DNA of 20,825 nt, from NCBI GenBank assembly GCA_964627045.1, contig CAZVIK010000055.1, positions 1-20,825 on the forward strand, given 5' to 3'. Numbering within the stretch: the first letter of the stretch is position 1; the number at the start of each line of letters is the position of its first letter. Position numbers and translations under genes: made by a program. Origin of the DNA: CAZVIK01 sp964627045 (lineage in GTDB: Bacteria; Acidobacteriota; Terriglobia; Bryobacterales; Bryobacteraceae). A model generated the notes under the pieces. The model saw only the letters and a list, made by a program, of their open reading frames with translations, did no database searches and had not been told where the DNA came from. Of this stretch, positions 1 to 6,554 are shown piece by piece.

Positions 1-105
1 GGCAATCTCGAACGATAACTTGAAGCCGGCTCGTTTGACGACGGTCCGGAGAAACGTTTCGATGTCTGAACCAATCTCGGCGGCCGAGTACTTCGGTTTG
101 CTCAC
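1..105 (-). CDS. jag: Jag/KhpB-like RNA-binding protein, N-terminal fragment
   Basis: This is the first 35 codons of a gene that continues beyond the left edge. It starts with GTG at 105, three bases after the yidC stop, with an AGGA-type ribosome site inside the end of yidC. The peptide begins VSKPKYSAAEIGSDIETFLR and continues to a VVKRAGFKLSFEIA segment. A short N-terminal lead-in followed by an acidic/basic helix fits the start of the Jag N-terminal or KH region. Jag (KhpB, SpoIIIJ-associated) proteins carry KH and R3H domains and bind RNA. The identification rests mainly on its position directly after yidC in the rpmH-rnpA-yidD-yidC-jag order, because the diagnostic KH and R3H domains lie outside the window. 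Confidence 0.7.
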   Translation of the reverse strand, partial: MSKPKYSAAEIGSDIETFLRTVVKRAGFKLSFEIA

Positions 106-108
106 GTT

Positions 109-1836
109 CTAGGTCCTGGATGGCTTCTTCGCTTTGGCTTTCGCGGCAACAGCGGGAACGGCCGGGGCCGGCGTGAACCGGTTGAAAATCCACTGCTGCG
201 CGATCCCGACCACGTTACCGGTCAACCAGTATAATACGAGCCCGCTGGACATCCCGTAAAACATGAAACCTAGGATCAGCGGCATCATCAGCATCATCCG
301 CTGCTGCGCCGGATCGACCGATGTCGCCGGCGTCATCTTCTGCATGAGGAACTGTGTCACGATCATGGCGATCGGAAGAACACGGATCGCCAGGTGCTCG
401 GGCTGGGACAGGTCCCTTACCCAGAGCCACTCCGCCCCGCGCATCTCGATGGCCACGGTCAGAACTTTGTAGAAGGCATAGAAAAACGGGATCTGAAGAA
501 TCATCGGCATGCACCCGCCCATCGGGTTCACACCGTGCTTCTTATACAGGTCCATGACCTGCTGGTTCTGCTCGGCTTTGCGCGGGTCCCGCAGGCCGAT
601 GCCTTTGTACTTTTCGTTGATGGCGGCGATCTGCGGCTGAAGCGCCTGCATCTTCTTCATCGAGCGCAGGCTGGTGAACTTCAGCGGTAGCAGAAGGATG
701 TTGATGATGATGGTCACCACCACGATCGACCATCCGTAGTTGTGAAACCAGTGCTTATTCAACCAGGCCAGCGACAGAAACAACGGTTTGGCGATGATGC
801 TGAACCAGCCGAAGTCCACCACCTGCTCGAGCTTCGGATTCACGCTCCGCAGGATGTCCAGGTCTTTGGGGCCTACGAAGGCGAGCAACTGGTTCTCCTC
901 GCCGCCGCCGACGCCCGTGCCCAGGAACGCCACCTCGGCCGCTCCCTCGGAGGGCGAGACCTGGTCGCTGTAAGTCCGGATCTCCAGCGGAGCCGCACCG
1001 GACGGTAGAACCACGGCCGTGAAGTAGCCGTCTTCGATACCGGCGAAAGAAAACGACCCCGACCGCGATACCGGCCCGTTCTTGGCCAGCTTGGCCGCCT
1101 CCACCACCAACTTATTATTCGCCGGATCGAAGTAGAGGCTGTGCAACATGCCGGCGTGGTTGAATCCGCTCCCGTCGCCGAATCCGCCGCGCCAGGTCAA
1201 TACATGCGGCACGCCACGCCCGTCGCTGGTCACCGACGAGTGGATCTCGGTCACGTACCGGTCTTTTTGAAACCGGAAGGACTTCAGGGCCGAGGAGCGC
1301 CCGTCGGAATACCGGAACTCCACGCCCAGACCGTCGGCCGAGGCCGCCGCCCCAAACAGCGCGTCCCGGAACGAGGCCGGAGCCTTTCCGCTCGGGAAGT
1401 CCAAGGCGAAAGGGTAGCCTACATTGGCCGCGCCGGGGGCGAAAACCAGTTCCAACGGCTTGCCCGCACTGTCCTTGTAGTTCTTCAGAAGCCAACTGCG
1501 TACCACCGCGCCGCGATTCGAGAAGACCACCTTGTAGAGATCCGTCTCGATGGTGACGAGCGATTCCTCGCTGGCCGCAACCCGTCCGGCCGGCATCGCC
1601 GCCGGGCGTGCCGCCGCACTTTCGGAGGGTTGGGACGGCGTCACCGGCGCAGTCTCCGTCTTGGCGGCTGGGGTTGGGCTCTTCTGCGGCGCCGGGCTGG
1701 AAGGCTTGTAAAGGTATTGGCTCAAAAACAACACCAGCCCCATCAACACGAAGGCCAGCAGCAGGTTCTTCGACATCGGGAACCCGGATTCCTCCTGGCC
1801 CAGGGGCTTGATTTCTCTCTTGCTCGGGTCAGCCAT
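109..1836 (-). CDS. yidC: Membrane protein insertase YidC (575 aa)
   Basis: YidC inserts and folds inner-membrane proteins, alone or with the Sec translocon. The protein has a hydrophobic first membrane segment at about residues 24-42, an Ala/Pro-rich linker, a large extracytoplasmic domain to about residue 340, and then the conserved Oxa1-type core. The core is visible as the hydrophobic run after HNYGWS, the basic cytoplasmic loop LRSMKKMQALQPQIAAINEK, the GGCMPMILQIPFFYAFYKVL membrane segment, and a C-terminal membrane pair ending in a basic AKAKAKKPS tail. The length and five-segment layout match Gram-negative YidC. I use the ATG at 1836, 23 bases after the yidD stop, with GAGAGGAT upstream. 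A start at the internal Met21 (MSKNLLLAF) is possible. It is cotranscribed with rnpA and yidD. Confidence 0.97.
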   Translation of the reverse strand: MADPSKREIKPLGQEESGFPMSKNLLLAFVLMGLVLFLSQYLYKPSSPAPQKSPTPAAKTETAPVTPSQPSESAAARPAAMPAGRVAASEESLVTIETDLYKVVFSNRGAVVRSWLLKNYKDSAGKPLELVFAPGAANVGYPFALDFPSGKAPASFRDALFGAAASADGLGVEFRYSDGRSSALKSFRFQKDRYVTEIHSSVTSDGRGVPHVLTWRGGFGDGSGFNHAGMLHSLYFDPANNKLVVEAAKLAKNGPVSRSGSFSFAGIEDGYFTAVVLPSGAAPLEIRTYSDQVSPSEGAAEVAFLGTGVGGGEENQLLAFVGPKDLDILRSVNPKLEQVVDFGWFSIIAKPLFLSLAWLNKHWFHNYGWSIVVVTIIINILLLPLKFTSLRSMKKMQALQPQIAAINEKYKGIGLRDPRKAEQNQQVMDLYKKHGVNPMGGCMPMILQIPFFYAFYKVLTVAIEMRGAEWLWVRDLSQPEHLAIRVLPIAMIVTQFLMQKMTPATSVDPAQQRMMLMMPLILGFMFYGMSSGLVLYWLTGNVVGIAQQWIFNRFTPAPAVPAVAAKAKAKKPSRT

Positions 1837-1859
1837 CCAAGTCGTCCGATCCTCTCGTG

Positions 1860-2069
1860 TCAGTGCACCGGATCATATCCGCCCTCGTGAAACGGATGGC
1901 ACCGGGACAGTCGCTTCACGCCGAGCCACACACCGCGAGCCGCGCCGTGCTTCTCGACGGCTTCCAACATGTACTCCGAGCATGTGGGGACAAAACGGCA
2001 GGCGGAAGGCAGGCATGGGGAGATCCATCTCTTGTAGAACCGGAGGGCGGCGATCACGAGCGCGCGCAT
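1860..2069 (-). CDS. yidD: Membrane protein insertion efficiency factor YidD (69 aa)
   Basis: YidD is a small membrane-associated protein encoded between rnpA and yidC in most bacteria; it assists membrane protein insertion. The sequence shows the family hallmarks: FYKRWISPCLPSACRFVPTC near the N-terminus, SEYMLEAVEKHG, and the C-terminal CHPFHEGGYDPV. Cysteines at positions 19, 24, 30 and 57 are typical. The frame stays open far upstream, but the ATG at 2069 gives the normal family length and makes the gene overlap the end of rnpA by 16 bases, which is usual in this cluster. The longer upstream reading is the antisense-free shadow of rnpA in another frame. Confidence 0.95.
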   Translation of the reverse strand: MRALVIAALRFYKRWISPCLPSACRFVPTCSEYMLEAVEKHGAARGVWLGVKRLSRCHPFHEGGYDPVH

Positions 2070-2419
2070 CGCTGAAAGAGCCTCTCGATCTCCTTTTTCA
2101 GATCCGCGAACGGCGCCTCCAGCGCCCCTCGACGGCCCTGAATCACAACTCGCCACTCCCCGCCCAATTGCGCGAGGCTCAATCGCACCGCTTCCTTCAA
2201 CCGGCGCCGCACCCGGTTGCGCACGACGCTCCCGCCCAGGCTCTTGGGAACCGCGAAGCCCACCTTCGCGTGCGTTTGCCCGTCGGTCTTCAGGCAGACG
2301 GCCCCAAACCACTTGCCCGAGGTCCTCCAGCCGTTTTCGTAGACATGCAGGAACTCAGCCCGCCTCAGGAGCCTGGCCTGTTTCGGCCAACTTGCCCGCG
2401 GCGCACGTGGATCGTTCAA
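2054..2419 (-). CDS. rnpA: Ribonuclease P protein component (121 aa)
   Basis: This is the protein subunit of RNase P, which removes 5' leaders from pre-tRNAs together with the catalytic RNA. It has the family order: an N-terminal LLRRAEFLHVYENG segment at about residues 17-30, the substrate-contacting strand AKVGFAVPKSLG, and the signature RNRVRRRLKEAVR helix at about residues 67-79. Length is normal. The best start is TTG at 2419, one base after the rpmH stop; no ATG lies between there and the conserved N-terminal motif. The 3' end overlaps yidD, implying translational coupling along the rpmH-rnpA-yidD-yidC chain. The TTG start may keep its output low relative to rpmH, which is inference. 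Confidence 0.95.
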   Translation of the reverse strand: MNDPRAPRASWPKQARLLRRAEFLHVYENGWRTSGKWFGAVCLKTDGQTHAKVGFAVPKSLGGSVVRNRVRRRLKEAVRLSLAQLGGEWRVVIQGRRGALEAPFADLKKEIERLFQRCARS

Positions 2420-2420
2420 G

Positions 2421-2588
2421 CTACTTGGCGTTTCGGACGGCTCTCTCCGAGCTTACCGTCAGCTTCTTGCGTCCGGTGGCCCGGCGGCGAGCCAGGACGG
2501 CCCGCCCGTTCTTCGTCTTCATCCTCACCCTGAAGCCGTGAGTCTTGGCACGTTTCCGGTTGTTCGGCTGGAATGTACGCTTTGGCAT
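2421..2588 (-). CDS. rpmH: 50S ribosomal protein L34 (55 aa)
   Basis: L34 is a small basic protein of the large ribosomal subunit. The sequence begins MPKRTFQPNNRKRAKTHGFR and continues with the universally conserved RMKTKNGRAVLARRRATGRK pattern. There is a slightly extended C-terminus (LTVSSERAVRNAK), so the protein is 55 residues against the usual 44-50. The ATG at 2588 is set by the conserved N-terminus. The frame is open well upstream, but that part is antisense to greA. It is the first gene of the leftward cluster and lies about 70 bases behind a near-consensus promoter. dnaA, often found upstream of rpmH, is absent here; greA is divergent instead. Confidence 0.97.
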   Translation of the reverse strand: MPKRTFQPNNRKRAKTHGFRVRMKTKNGRAVLARRRATGRKKLTVSSERAVRNAK

Positions 2589-2666
2589 TTCTTTCGTCGC
2601 CCCTAGGGTAGGCGCACTCCTATACCCCAATGGCGGCAGGGTGCGGCTTTTCAATCCCAATCGATT

Positions 2667-2696
2667 AGTATAGAAAGACTTGCAAAGCAGTGTCAA
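2667..2696 (-). promoter_or_regulatory. Sigma-70-type promoter for the rpmH cluster
   Basis: Read on the minus strand, TTGACA (2691-2696) is followed by an 18-base spacer and TATACT (2667-2672). This is a perfect -35 and a five-of-six -10. Transcription would start near 2660, leaving a leader of about 70 bases before rpmH. It is the strongest promoter match I could see in the window and fits a ribosomal protein operon. Confidence 0.8.
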
Positions 2697-2776
2697 ACCG
2701 CCGGAAGCGGCGTCTCCTCGCACCGCCCGCAACGGCCGGCGCGCCGTGCCGGCATGCCGAGGGCTCCGCCATGGAC

Positions 2777-2782
2777 TATAAT
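2777..2782 (+). promoter_or_regulatory. Possible -10 element of the greA promoter
   Basis: A perfect TATAAT lies 25 bases before the greA ATG at 2808. No good -35 hexamer sits 16-18 bases upstream. If used, the leader would be only about 20 bases, with a GGAG at 2791-2794 near its 5' end. Its position inside the longer upstream reading frame supports the 2808 start for greA. Confidence 0.4.
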
Positions 2783-2807
2783 GACCAACTGGAGTCCTCC
2801 CGGGCAC

Positions 2808-3278
2808 ATGGAAGACATCAAAAAGAAGCTTCAGGAGGAGATCGCGGCTCTGGAGCATGAGCTCCGCCTCGAGCTTCCCAAGGAAATCCACAAGGCTCGC
2901 GCCCACGGCGATCTCAGCGAGAACGCCGAGTACCACGCCGCCAAGGAGCGGCAGGGACTCGTGAACGCCCGGCTTGGGCAACTTAAGAAGCGGCTCGCCG
3001 AAATGTCCATGGTGGATCTCTCCAAGCTCCCCGTCGACAAGGTTGGCCTCGGCTCTACGGTGATCGTCATGGATCTTCAGAAGGAACAGGAGATCACCTA
3101 CCGCCTGGTCACCAGCGAAGAGGCCGATGTCGCGGCCGGCCGTATTTCCACCAGTTCTCCCATCGGACGCGGCTTGATCGGCCGTTCCCTCGGGGATGTG
3201 GTGAAGGTTACCATTCCGGGCGGCGTCCGCGAACTGGAAATCGTCAAACTCAACACCATCCACGACCCGGTCGAATGA
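2808..3278 (+). CDS. greA: Transcription elongation factor GreA (156 aa)
   Basis: GreA enters the RNA polymerase secondary channel and stimulates cleavage of backtracked RNA. Residues 1-75 form the N-terminal coiled coil, with the acidic tip motif HGDLSENAEYHAAKE containing Asp35 and Glu38, the metal-coordinating pair of the family. The C-terminal FKBP-like domain carries the hallmark SPIGRGLIGRSLGD and the ending VREL-EIVKL. The length is typical (about 158). I chose the ATG at 2808 because an upstream in-frame extension to 2754 contains a TATAAT and no conserved sequence. The stop codon overlaps the start of the next gene in an ATGA, so the two are cotranslated. Confidence 0.95.
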   Translation: MEDIKKKLQEEIAALEHELRLELPKEIHKARAHGDLSENAEYHAAKERQGLVNARLGQLKKRLAEMSMVDLSKLPVDKVGLGSTVIVMDLQKEQEITYRLVTSEEADVAAGRISTSSPIGRGLIGRSLGDVVKVTIPGGVRELEIVKLNTIHDPVE

Positions 3279-3946
3279 CGGAAACGAACCAGAGACACGG
3301 TTGGACGCTCACTTGGGCCATCGGGGCCGCCTGCGAGCGGGTGATTTTCTGGATTGTCCGGATGCTGGCGCTGTCCCGGATTCACCCCAACGTCCTCACC
3401 TTCATCGGCCTTCTGATCAACGGCGTCGCCGCCGCTATGCTGGCATCCGGGCGTTTTTTCGCCGCCGGCCTCGTCATCATGGCCGCGGGCCTGTTCGACA
3501 TGGTCGACGGCCGCGTCGCCCGCCAGACCAATCGCGTCACCCAATTCGGCGGCTTCTTCGATTCCGTGCTCGACCGCTACTCCGACCTCGTGCTCCTCAT
3601 GGGGCTGCTGGTCTACTACGCCTCCATCAATCGCTATTTCTACGTGGTCCTCACCGCCGTGGTGATGACCGGATCGGTCATGGTCAGCTACACCCGCGCC
3701 CGTGCCGAGTGCACCATCCCCTTGTGCAAGGTCGGCTTCATGGAGCGTCCCGAACGCCTGGTGCTGCTCATCATCGGAGCCCTGTTCGGCCGCATGGCCC
3801 AAGTTCTCTGGGTCATCGCCATCCTCGCCAATTTGACCGTGATTCACCGGATGCTGTTCACCTGGCGCCAGACTCGCGCGCTGGATTCCCACCAACCCGC
3901 CCAGTCCTCCTCCCGCCGTGCCGCGGCCAACGGGCCGGCGAACTGA
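3275..3946 (+). CDS. CDP-alcohol phosphatidyltransferase family protein (223 aa)
   Basis: An integral membrane enzyme that transfers a phosphatidyl group from a CDP-linked lipid donor to an alcohol acceptor in phospholipid synthesis. The complete family signature D-x2-DG-x2-AR-x8-G-x3-D-x3-D is present: Asp75, Asp78, Gly79, Ala82, Arg83, Gly92, Asp96 and Asp100. Several hydrophobic membrane segments flank it, and a basic, Ser-rich tail follows after about residue 200. The acceptor cannot be read from the sequence; phosphatidylglycerophosphate or phosphatidylinositol phosphate synthase-like activities are both possible. It starts inside the greA stop codon (4-bp overlap), so it depends on greA translation. 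Confidence 0.9.
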   Translation: MTETNQRHGWTLTWAIGAACERVIFWIVRMLALSRIHPNVLTFIGLLINGVAAAMLASGRFFAAGLVIMAAGLFDMVDGRVARQTNRVTQFGGFFDSVLDRYSDLVLLMGLLVYYASINRYFYVVLTAVVMTGSVMVSYTRARAECTIPLCKVGFMERPERLVLLIIGALFGRMAQVLWVIAILANLTVIHRMLFTWRQTRALDSHQPAQSSSRRAAANGPAN

Positions 3947-4393
3947 CCGAAGCCCCCTCCCCATCTGCGACATTGGGACATCCCCGCATGCATACGCCAC
4001 CATCCGCGTTTTTGGGGACTGAGAGGGAGGCGGCTAACCCTTCACTTACCACTATTAAGATGGCCGTAGCCGCCACTCTGTCGAATTACCCAACGTCCCG
4101 TTTACCTAACCGTCCTATCTGGTTGGGTACTGTTTTGCCATGGGAAAGTGAAGAAGGGTACTACCGAACGCGATGGAATAGAGTATTAACGTGGGAAAGT
4201 CGGCGGTCGGCCGCCGCCAAATAGTACTCGGAGCCTGGATGGATTCCCCGTTCTAGTACCATCGGGGAAACCCACGTAACAAGAGTTACAGTACGCTGGC
4301 GCGGGTCCCGCGTCGGCGCGGAACTGGTCCGGCAGCCGCCGGGCTGAGCGGCCCGGGCGCAAGCTGGACCAGTCCCACTGTCGCCGCGGCGGT
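3947..4393. other. 447-bp intergenic stretch with structured and lower-GC sequence
   Basis: No convincing gene was found here. Around 3982-4017 a CCCC/GGGG pair encloses an ACGC-GCGT hairpin, an imperfect palindrome that could be a REP-like unit. From 4041 to 4200 a hand count gives about 48% GC, well below the neighbours. A nine-base repeat, TGGGAAAGT, occurs at 4141-4149 and 4192-4200. Hairpins follow at 4201-4216 (six-base stem, TCGG loop), 4246-4267 (CCCCG/CGGGG) and 4276-4289 (GTAAC/GTTAC), then a larger one at 4323-4373. A 54-codon frame (4060-4224, plus) exists but lacks a good ribosome site. A noncoding RNA on either strand, or remnants of a decayed element, are the likeliest readings. 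Confidence 0.5.
4323..4373. repeat. Long inverted repeat (stem-loop) in the intergenic stretch
   Basis: ACTGGTCC (4323-4330) pairs perfectly with GGACCAGT (4366-4373). Inside, CCGGGC (4339-4344) pairs with GCCCGG (4351-4356) around a six-base loop. No T-run follows on either strand, so it does not look like a classical intrinsic terminator. It lies just downstream of the small minus-strand gene ending at 4394 and may protect that mRNA's 3' end or belong to an RNA gene. Confidence 0.6.
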
Positions 4394-4654
4394 CTAGGCT
4401 TCCTTCGCCTGGGCCTTGTTCTTGCGATACTCGGCCCAGCGCCGCTTTTGCGCCATCGCGATGCGCTTCCGCGCTTCGGCGCTAAGCAGCCGCTTACCGG
4501 CGGGCTTGGCGGCGCCCAGTTTCGGGCGGCGTCCGCCCAGCATCGCCTTCACCTGTTCAATCTGCTCTTCGATCCGCTTACGTTGGATCTCCAGTCCTTC
4601 GAGAGCGGCCGTAAGGAAGGCGGGGTCCTGAATTGACTTCATTGGTCGTGGCAT
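4394..4654 (-). CDS. Small basic protein of unknown function (86 aa)
   Basis: I do not recognise a named family. The protein begins MPRPMKSIQDPAFLTAALEG, has a probable helical or coiled-coil part at about residues 20-45 (LEIQRKRIEEQIEQVKAMLG), a basic linker, and a C-terminal basic helix with the pattern SAEARKRIAMAQKRRWAEYR. The tail is rich in Lys and Arg, suggesting nucleic-acid contact, which is inference. ATG at 4654 is preferred over a GTG at 4672 because GGGAG lies seven bases ahead of it. A promoter-like pair sits just upstream, within the end of dtd, so it may be transcribed alone. Similar Ala/Lys/Arg-rich tails occur in many acidobacterial hypothetical proteins, from memory. Confidence 0.7.
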   Translation of the reverse strand: MPRPMKSIQDPAFLTAALEGLEIQRKRIEEQIEQVKAMLGGRRPKLGAAKPAGKRLLSAEARKRIAMAQKRRWAEYRKNKAQAKEA

Positions 4655-4670
4655 GTGTTCTCCCAGAAAC

Positions 4671-4701
4671 ACAATACCATTATTCGACGTTTGTGTGTCA
4701 A
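4671..4701 (-). promoter_or_regulatory. Candidate promoter for the small basic protein gene
   Basis: On the minus strand, TTGACA (4696-4701) is followed by a 19-base spacer and TATTGT (4671-4676). The -10 is preceded by TGG, an extended -10 form. The -35 overlaps the dtd stop codon. Transcription would start close to 4664, giving a leader of about ten bases with the GGGAG ribosome site. The spacer is long, so this is moderate evidence. Confidence 0.45.
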
Positions 4702-5147
4702 CTTATTGACGGCGAGTCGATGATGATAGTCACCGGCCCGTCGTTGACCAGGTGGACGGACATCATCGCCTGAAACACACCGGTCTCGACCGGCATGCCG
4801 CGCCCTCGGCAGGCTTCGGCGAAATACTCGTAGAGCGCCCGGGCCTCCTCCGGCGGGGCGGCGGCGTCGAAACTGGGACGGCGGCCTCGCCTTACGTCCC
4901 CGTAGAGCGTGAATTGCGAGACGACCAACAGGCCGCCCCCAACCTGCATGATGTCCCGGTTCATCCGCCCCTGATCGTCGGGAAACACACGCAAGCCGGC
5001 GGTCTTTTCCGCCAGATAGTCCGCCTCCCGCCGCGTGTCGCCTTTGCCCACGCCCAGCAGAACCAGCAATCCGCGCCCGATGCCCGCCACGCGCCGCCCG
5101 TCAACCTCGACGAATGCCTCTGTGACACGCTGGATTACGACTCTCAT
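4698..5147 (-). CDS. dtd: D-aminoacyl-tRNA deacylase (149 aa)
   Basis: DTD hydrolyses D-amino acids (and glycine) mischarged on tRNAs, a proofreading step after aminoacylation. The sequence starts MRVVIQRVTEAFVEVDG, typical of the family, and contains the two signature motifs: SQFTLYGD at residues 77-84 and the Gly-Pro motif NDGPVT at residues 135-140, which forms the chiral selection site across the dimer. Length is normal. The ATG at 5147 is fixed by the conserved N-terminus; the ribosome site ahead of it is weak. It lies 132 bases after the amidohydrolase operon on the same strand and may be transcribed with it or alone. Confidence 0.96.
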   Translation of the reverse strand: MRVVIQRVTEAFVEVDGRRVAGIGRGLLVLLGVGKGDTRREADYLAEKTAGLRVFPDDQGRMNRDIMQVGGGLLVVSQFTLYGDVRRGRRPSFDAAAPPEEARALYEYFAEACRGRGMPVETGVFQAMMSVHLVNDGPVTIIIDSPSIS

Positions 5148-5212
5148 CGCTGTGCCGGGTAACCGCCTTGCATGCCGCCGCCCGTGGAGCCGCTAACCTC
5201 GCCGGACTTCCT

Positions 5213-5240
5213 CCGGGACGCCGCCGGACAACCGTCCCGG
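5213..5240 (-). terminator. Hairpin downstream of the amidohydrolase operon
   Basis: CCGGGACG (5213-5220) and CGTCCCGG (5233-5240) form a perfect eight-base stem with a 12-base loop, about 40 bases past the last amidohydrolase stop. No T-run follows on the minus strand. It may attenuate or stabilise the operon mRNA before dtd. Confidence 0.35.
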
Positions 5241-5279
5241 CCGCCGCTCGCCCGGTCTCATGTCCATCGCGGCCCGCAC

Positions 5280-6554
5280 CTACTTCGCTGGTTGGACTCC
5301 GCGAAACTGCTCATAGAGCCGCTCGTGCCTGGACCTCAGGTCCACCGCCCGCCCTTGGATGAACACCTGCCGCACCTCGGTGCGCGTCTCCAACGGATCA
5401 CCGTTGGTGACGATCAGGTCCGCCCACTTGCCCTGTTCGATGCTCCCCATGCGGTCGGCGACTCCCCAGATTTCCGCCGGATACAGCGTCACGGCCTTGA
5501 GTGCCTCTTCGTACGGCAGTCCGAAGGCCACGGCGTTGGCCGCCTGGTAGGGAAGGTTCCGCGCGAACTGGTTGCCGAAGGACCCGAACGCGAACCGCAC
5601 CCCGGCGCGGAACAGTTCGCCCGGCAGCGTGAACGGCTCGTCGTAGGGATCGTCCTCGTCCAGAGGCAGCGCCAGCGTCGGACCCAGGATCACGGGAACG
5701 CCCTTCGACTTGATGTCGGCGGCCACCTTGCCCGCCTCGCCAGCGCCCGCCAGGATCAGCCGCAGCTTCTCCTTCTCGGCGAACTCCAAGGCGGCGCGGA
5801 TGGCGCGCTCCCGGACCGCGTAAACCAGAATCGGGATTCTCCGGTCCAGGACCGGAAGCATCGCCTCCAGCTTGTCGTCGTGCCGGAAGCCCGCGGCCTT
5901 GCTCTGCTTGGCCACCTGGTAGCGGCGCGCCGTCTGCACAAACTCGTGCAATTCGCGCAACTGTGCCTCGTAGCGCTTCTTTGCCTCGGCGTAAGGTACG
6001 CGGTTGGCGGGCGCGAGGTTCGGCGAGATCCGCACCTGGAGCACCGGGAACACCATCATCGCGGCGGCCGACGGGCTCACCGCCATCTCTTCCCAGGTTC
6101 TCCCGTCCAGGTGAACCAGCGCCGCCTGGCCGGAAATCACGCCTCCCGAGGGAATCGTGATCGCCGCCGTGATCCCGTTGGCCCGCACCACCGGAAAGTG
6201 CTCGCTCGCCGGATTGACGGCAGCGATGGCTCGGAGTTGGGGGTTGAAACTCCCCAGTTCCCGCGTATCCAGGGTCTCCTGCACCGACTCCACTTCCGAC
6301 AAGCCCAGTTCCGTCGCCGAGTCGATCATGCCGGGGTAGACGTGCAACCCTTTGGCCTCGACGACGCGGATGCCCTTCGGCGCGCGCAGTTTCTGACCGA
6401 TCTCGGCGATCTTACCGTCGATTACCAGCACCGAGGCATCGGCGATCTCGCCCGCCGAAACCGGATGCACCGTCGCGTTCCTCAGAAAGAAGCTATCCTC
6501 TGCGCCGCACCAGGCAGGCACGCTGGCAAGCAATGCAAGGACGATCGTTCTCAT
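5280..6554 (-). CDS. Amidohydrolase-fold secreted protein lacking metal ligands (424 aa)
   Basis: This protein has a Sec signal peptide (MRTIVLALLASVPAWCGAEDS, cleaved near residue 18) and the composite-domain layout of imidazolonepropionase-like amidohydrolases: an N-terminal beta-sandwich part (NATVHPVSAGEIADASVLVI), the barrel, and the C-terminal GSIEQGKWADLIVTNGDP segment. The usual IDxHxH metal motif is replaced by IDSATE (Ala80 and Glu82 in place of both His). Later His/His/Asp positions read ILVYAV, LILAGAG and FAFGSFG, so none of the usual ligands is visible. It is probably not a classical metal-dependent hydrolase; a structural, binding or regulatory partner of the central paralogue is possible. 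It overlaps the preceding gene by four bases and is last in the operon. Confidence 0.88.
   Translation of the reverse strand: MRTIVLALLASVPAWCGAEDSFFLRNATVHPVSAGEIADASVLVIDGKIAEIGQKLRAPKGIRVVEAKGLHVYPGMIDSATELGLSEVESVQETLDTRELGSFNPQLRAIAAVNPASEHFPVVRANGITAAITIPSGGVISGQAALVHLDGRTWEEMAVSPSAAAMMVFPVLQVRISPNLAPANRVPYAEAKKRYEAQLRELHEFVQTARRYQVAKQSKAAGFRHDDKLEAMLPVLDRRIPILVYAVRERAIRAALEFAEKEKLRLILAGAGEAGKVAADIKSKGVPVILGPTLALPLDEDDPYDEPFTLPGELFRAGVRFAFGSFGNQFARNLPYQAANAVAFGLPYEEALKAVTLYPAEIWGVADRMGSIEQGKWADLIVTNGDPLETRTEVRQVFIQGRAVDLRSRHERLYEQFRGVQPAK

Noticed and set aside
2421..3263. Long minus-strand frame (280 codons) running upstream from rpmH
   Set aside because: Only the last 55 codons are rpmH. 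The rest lies antisense to greA, which has full family motifs, and contains the promoter region.
3098..4003. Minus-strand frame of 301 codons opposite the CDP-alcohol phosphatidyltransferase
   Set aside because: His/Asp/Glu/Gly-rich translation without recognisable domains; it is the antisense shadow of a gene with a complete CDP-alcohol signature.
4096..4393. RNase P RNA, tmRNA, 6S RNA or riboswitch in the structured gap
   Set aside because: I compared remembered core sequences of these RNAs and saw no matching core; only generic hairpins are present.
5148..5279. Possible 24-residue peptide on the minus strand between the amidohydrolase operon and dtd
   Set aside because: Arg/Gly/Pro-rich, no ribosome site, spans a hairpin; looks like random GC-rich sequence.
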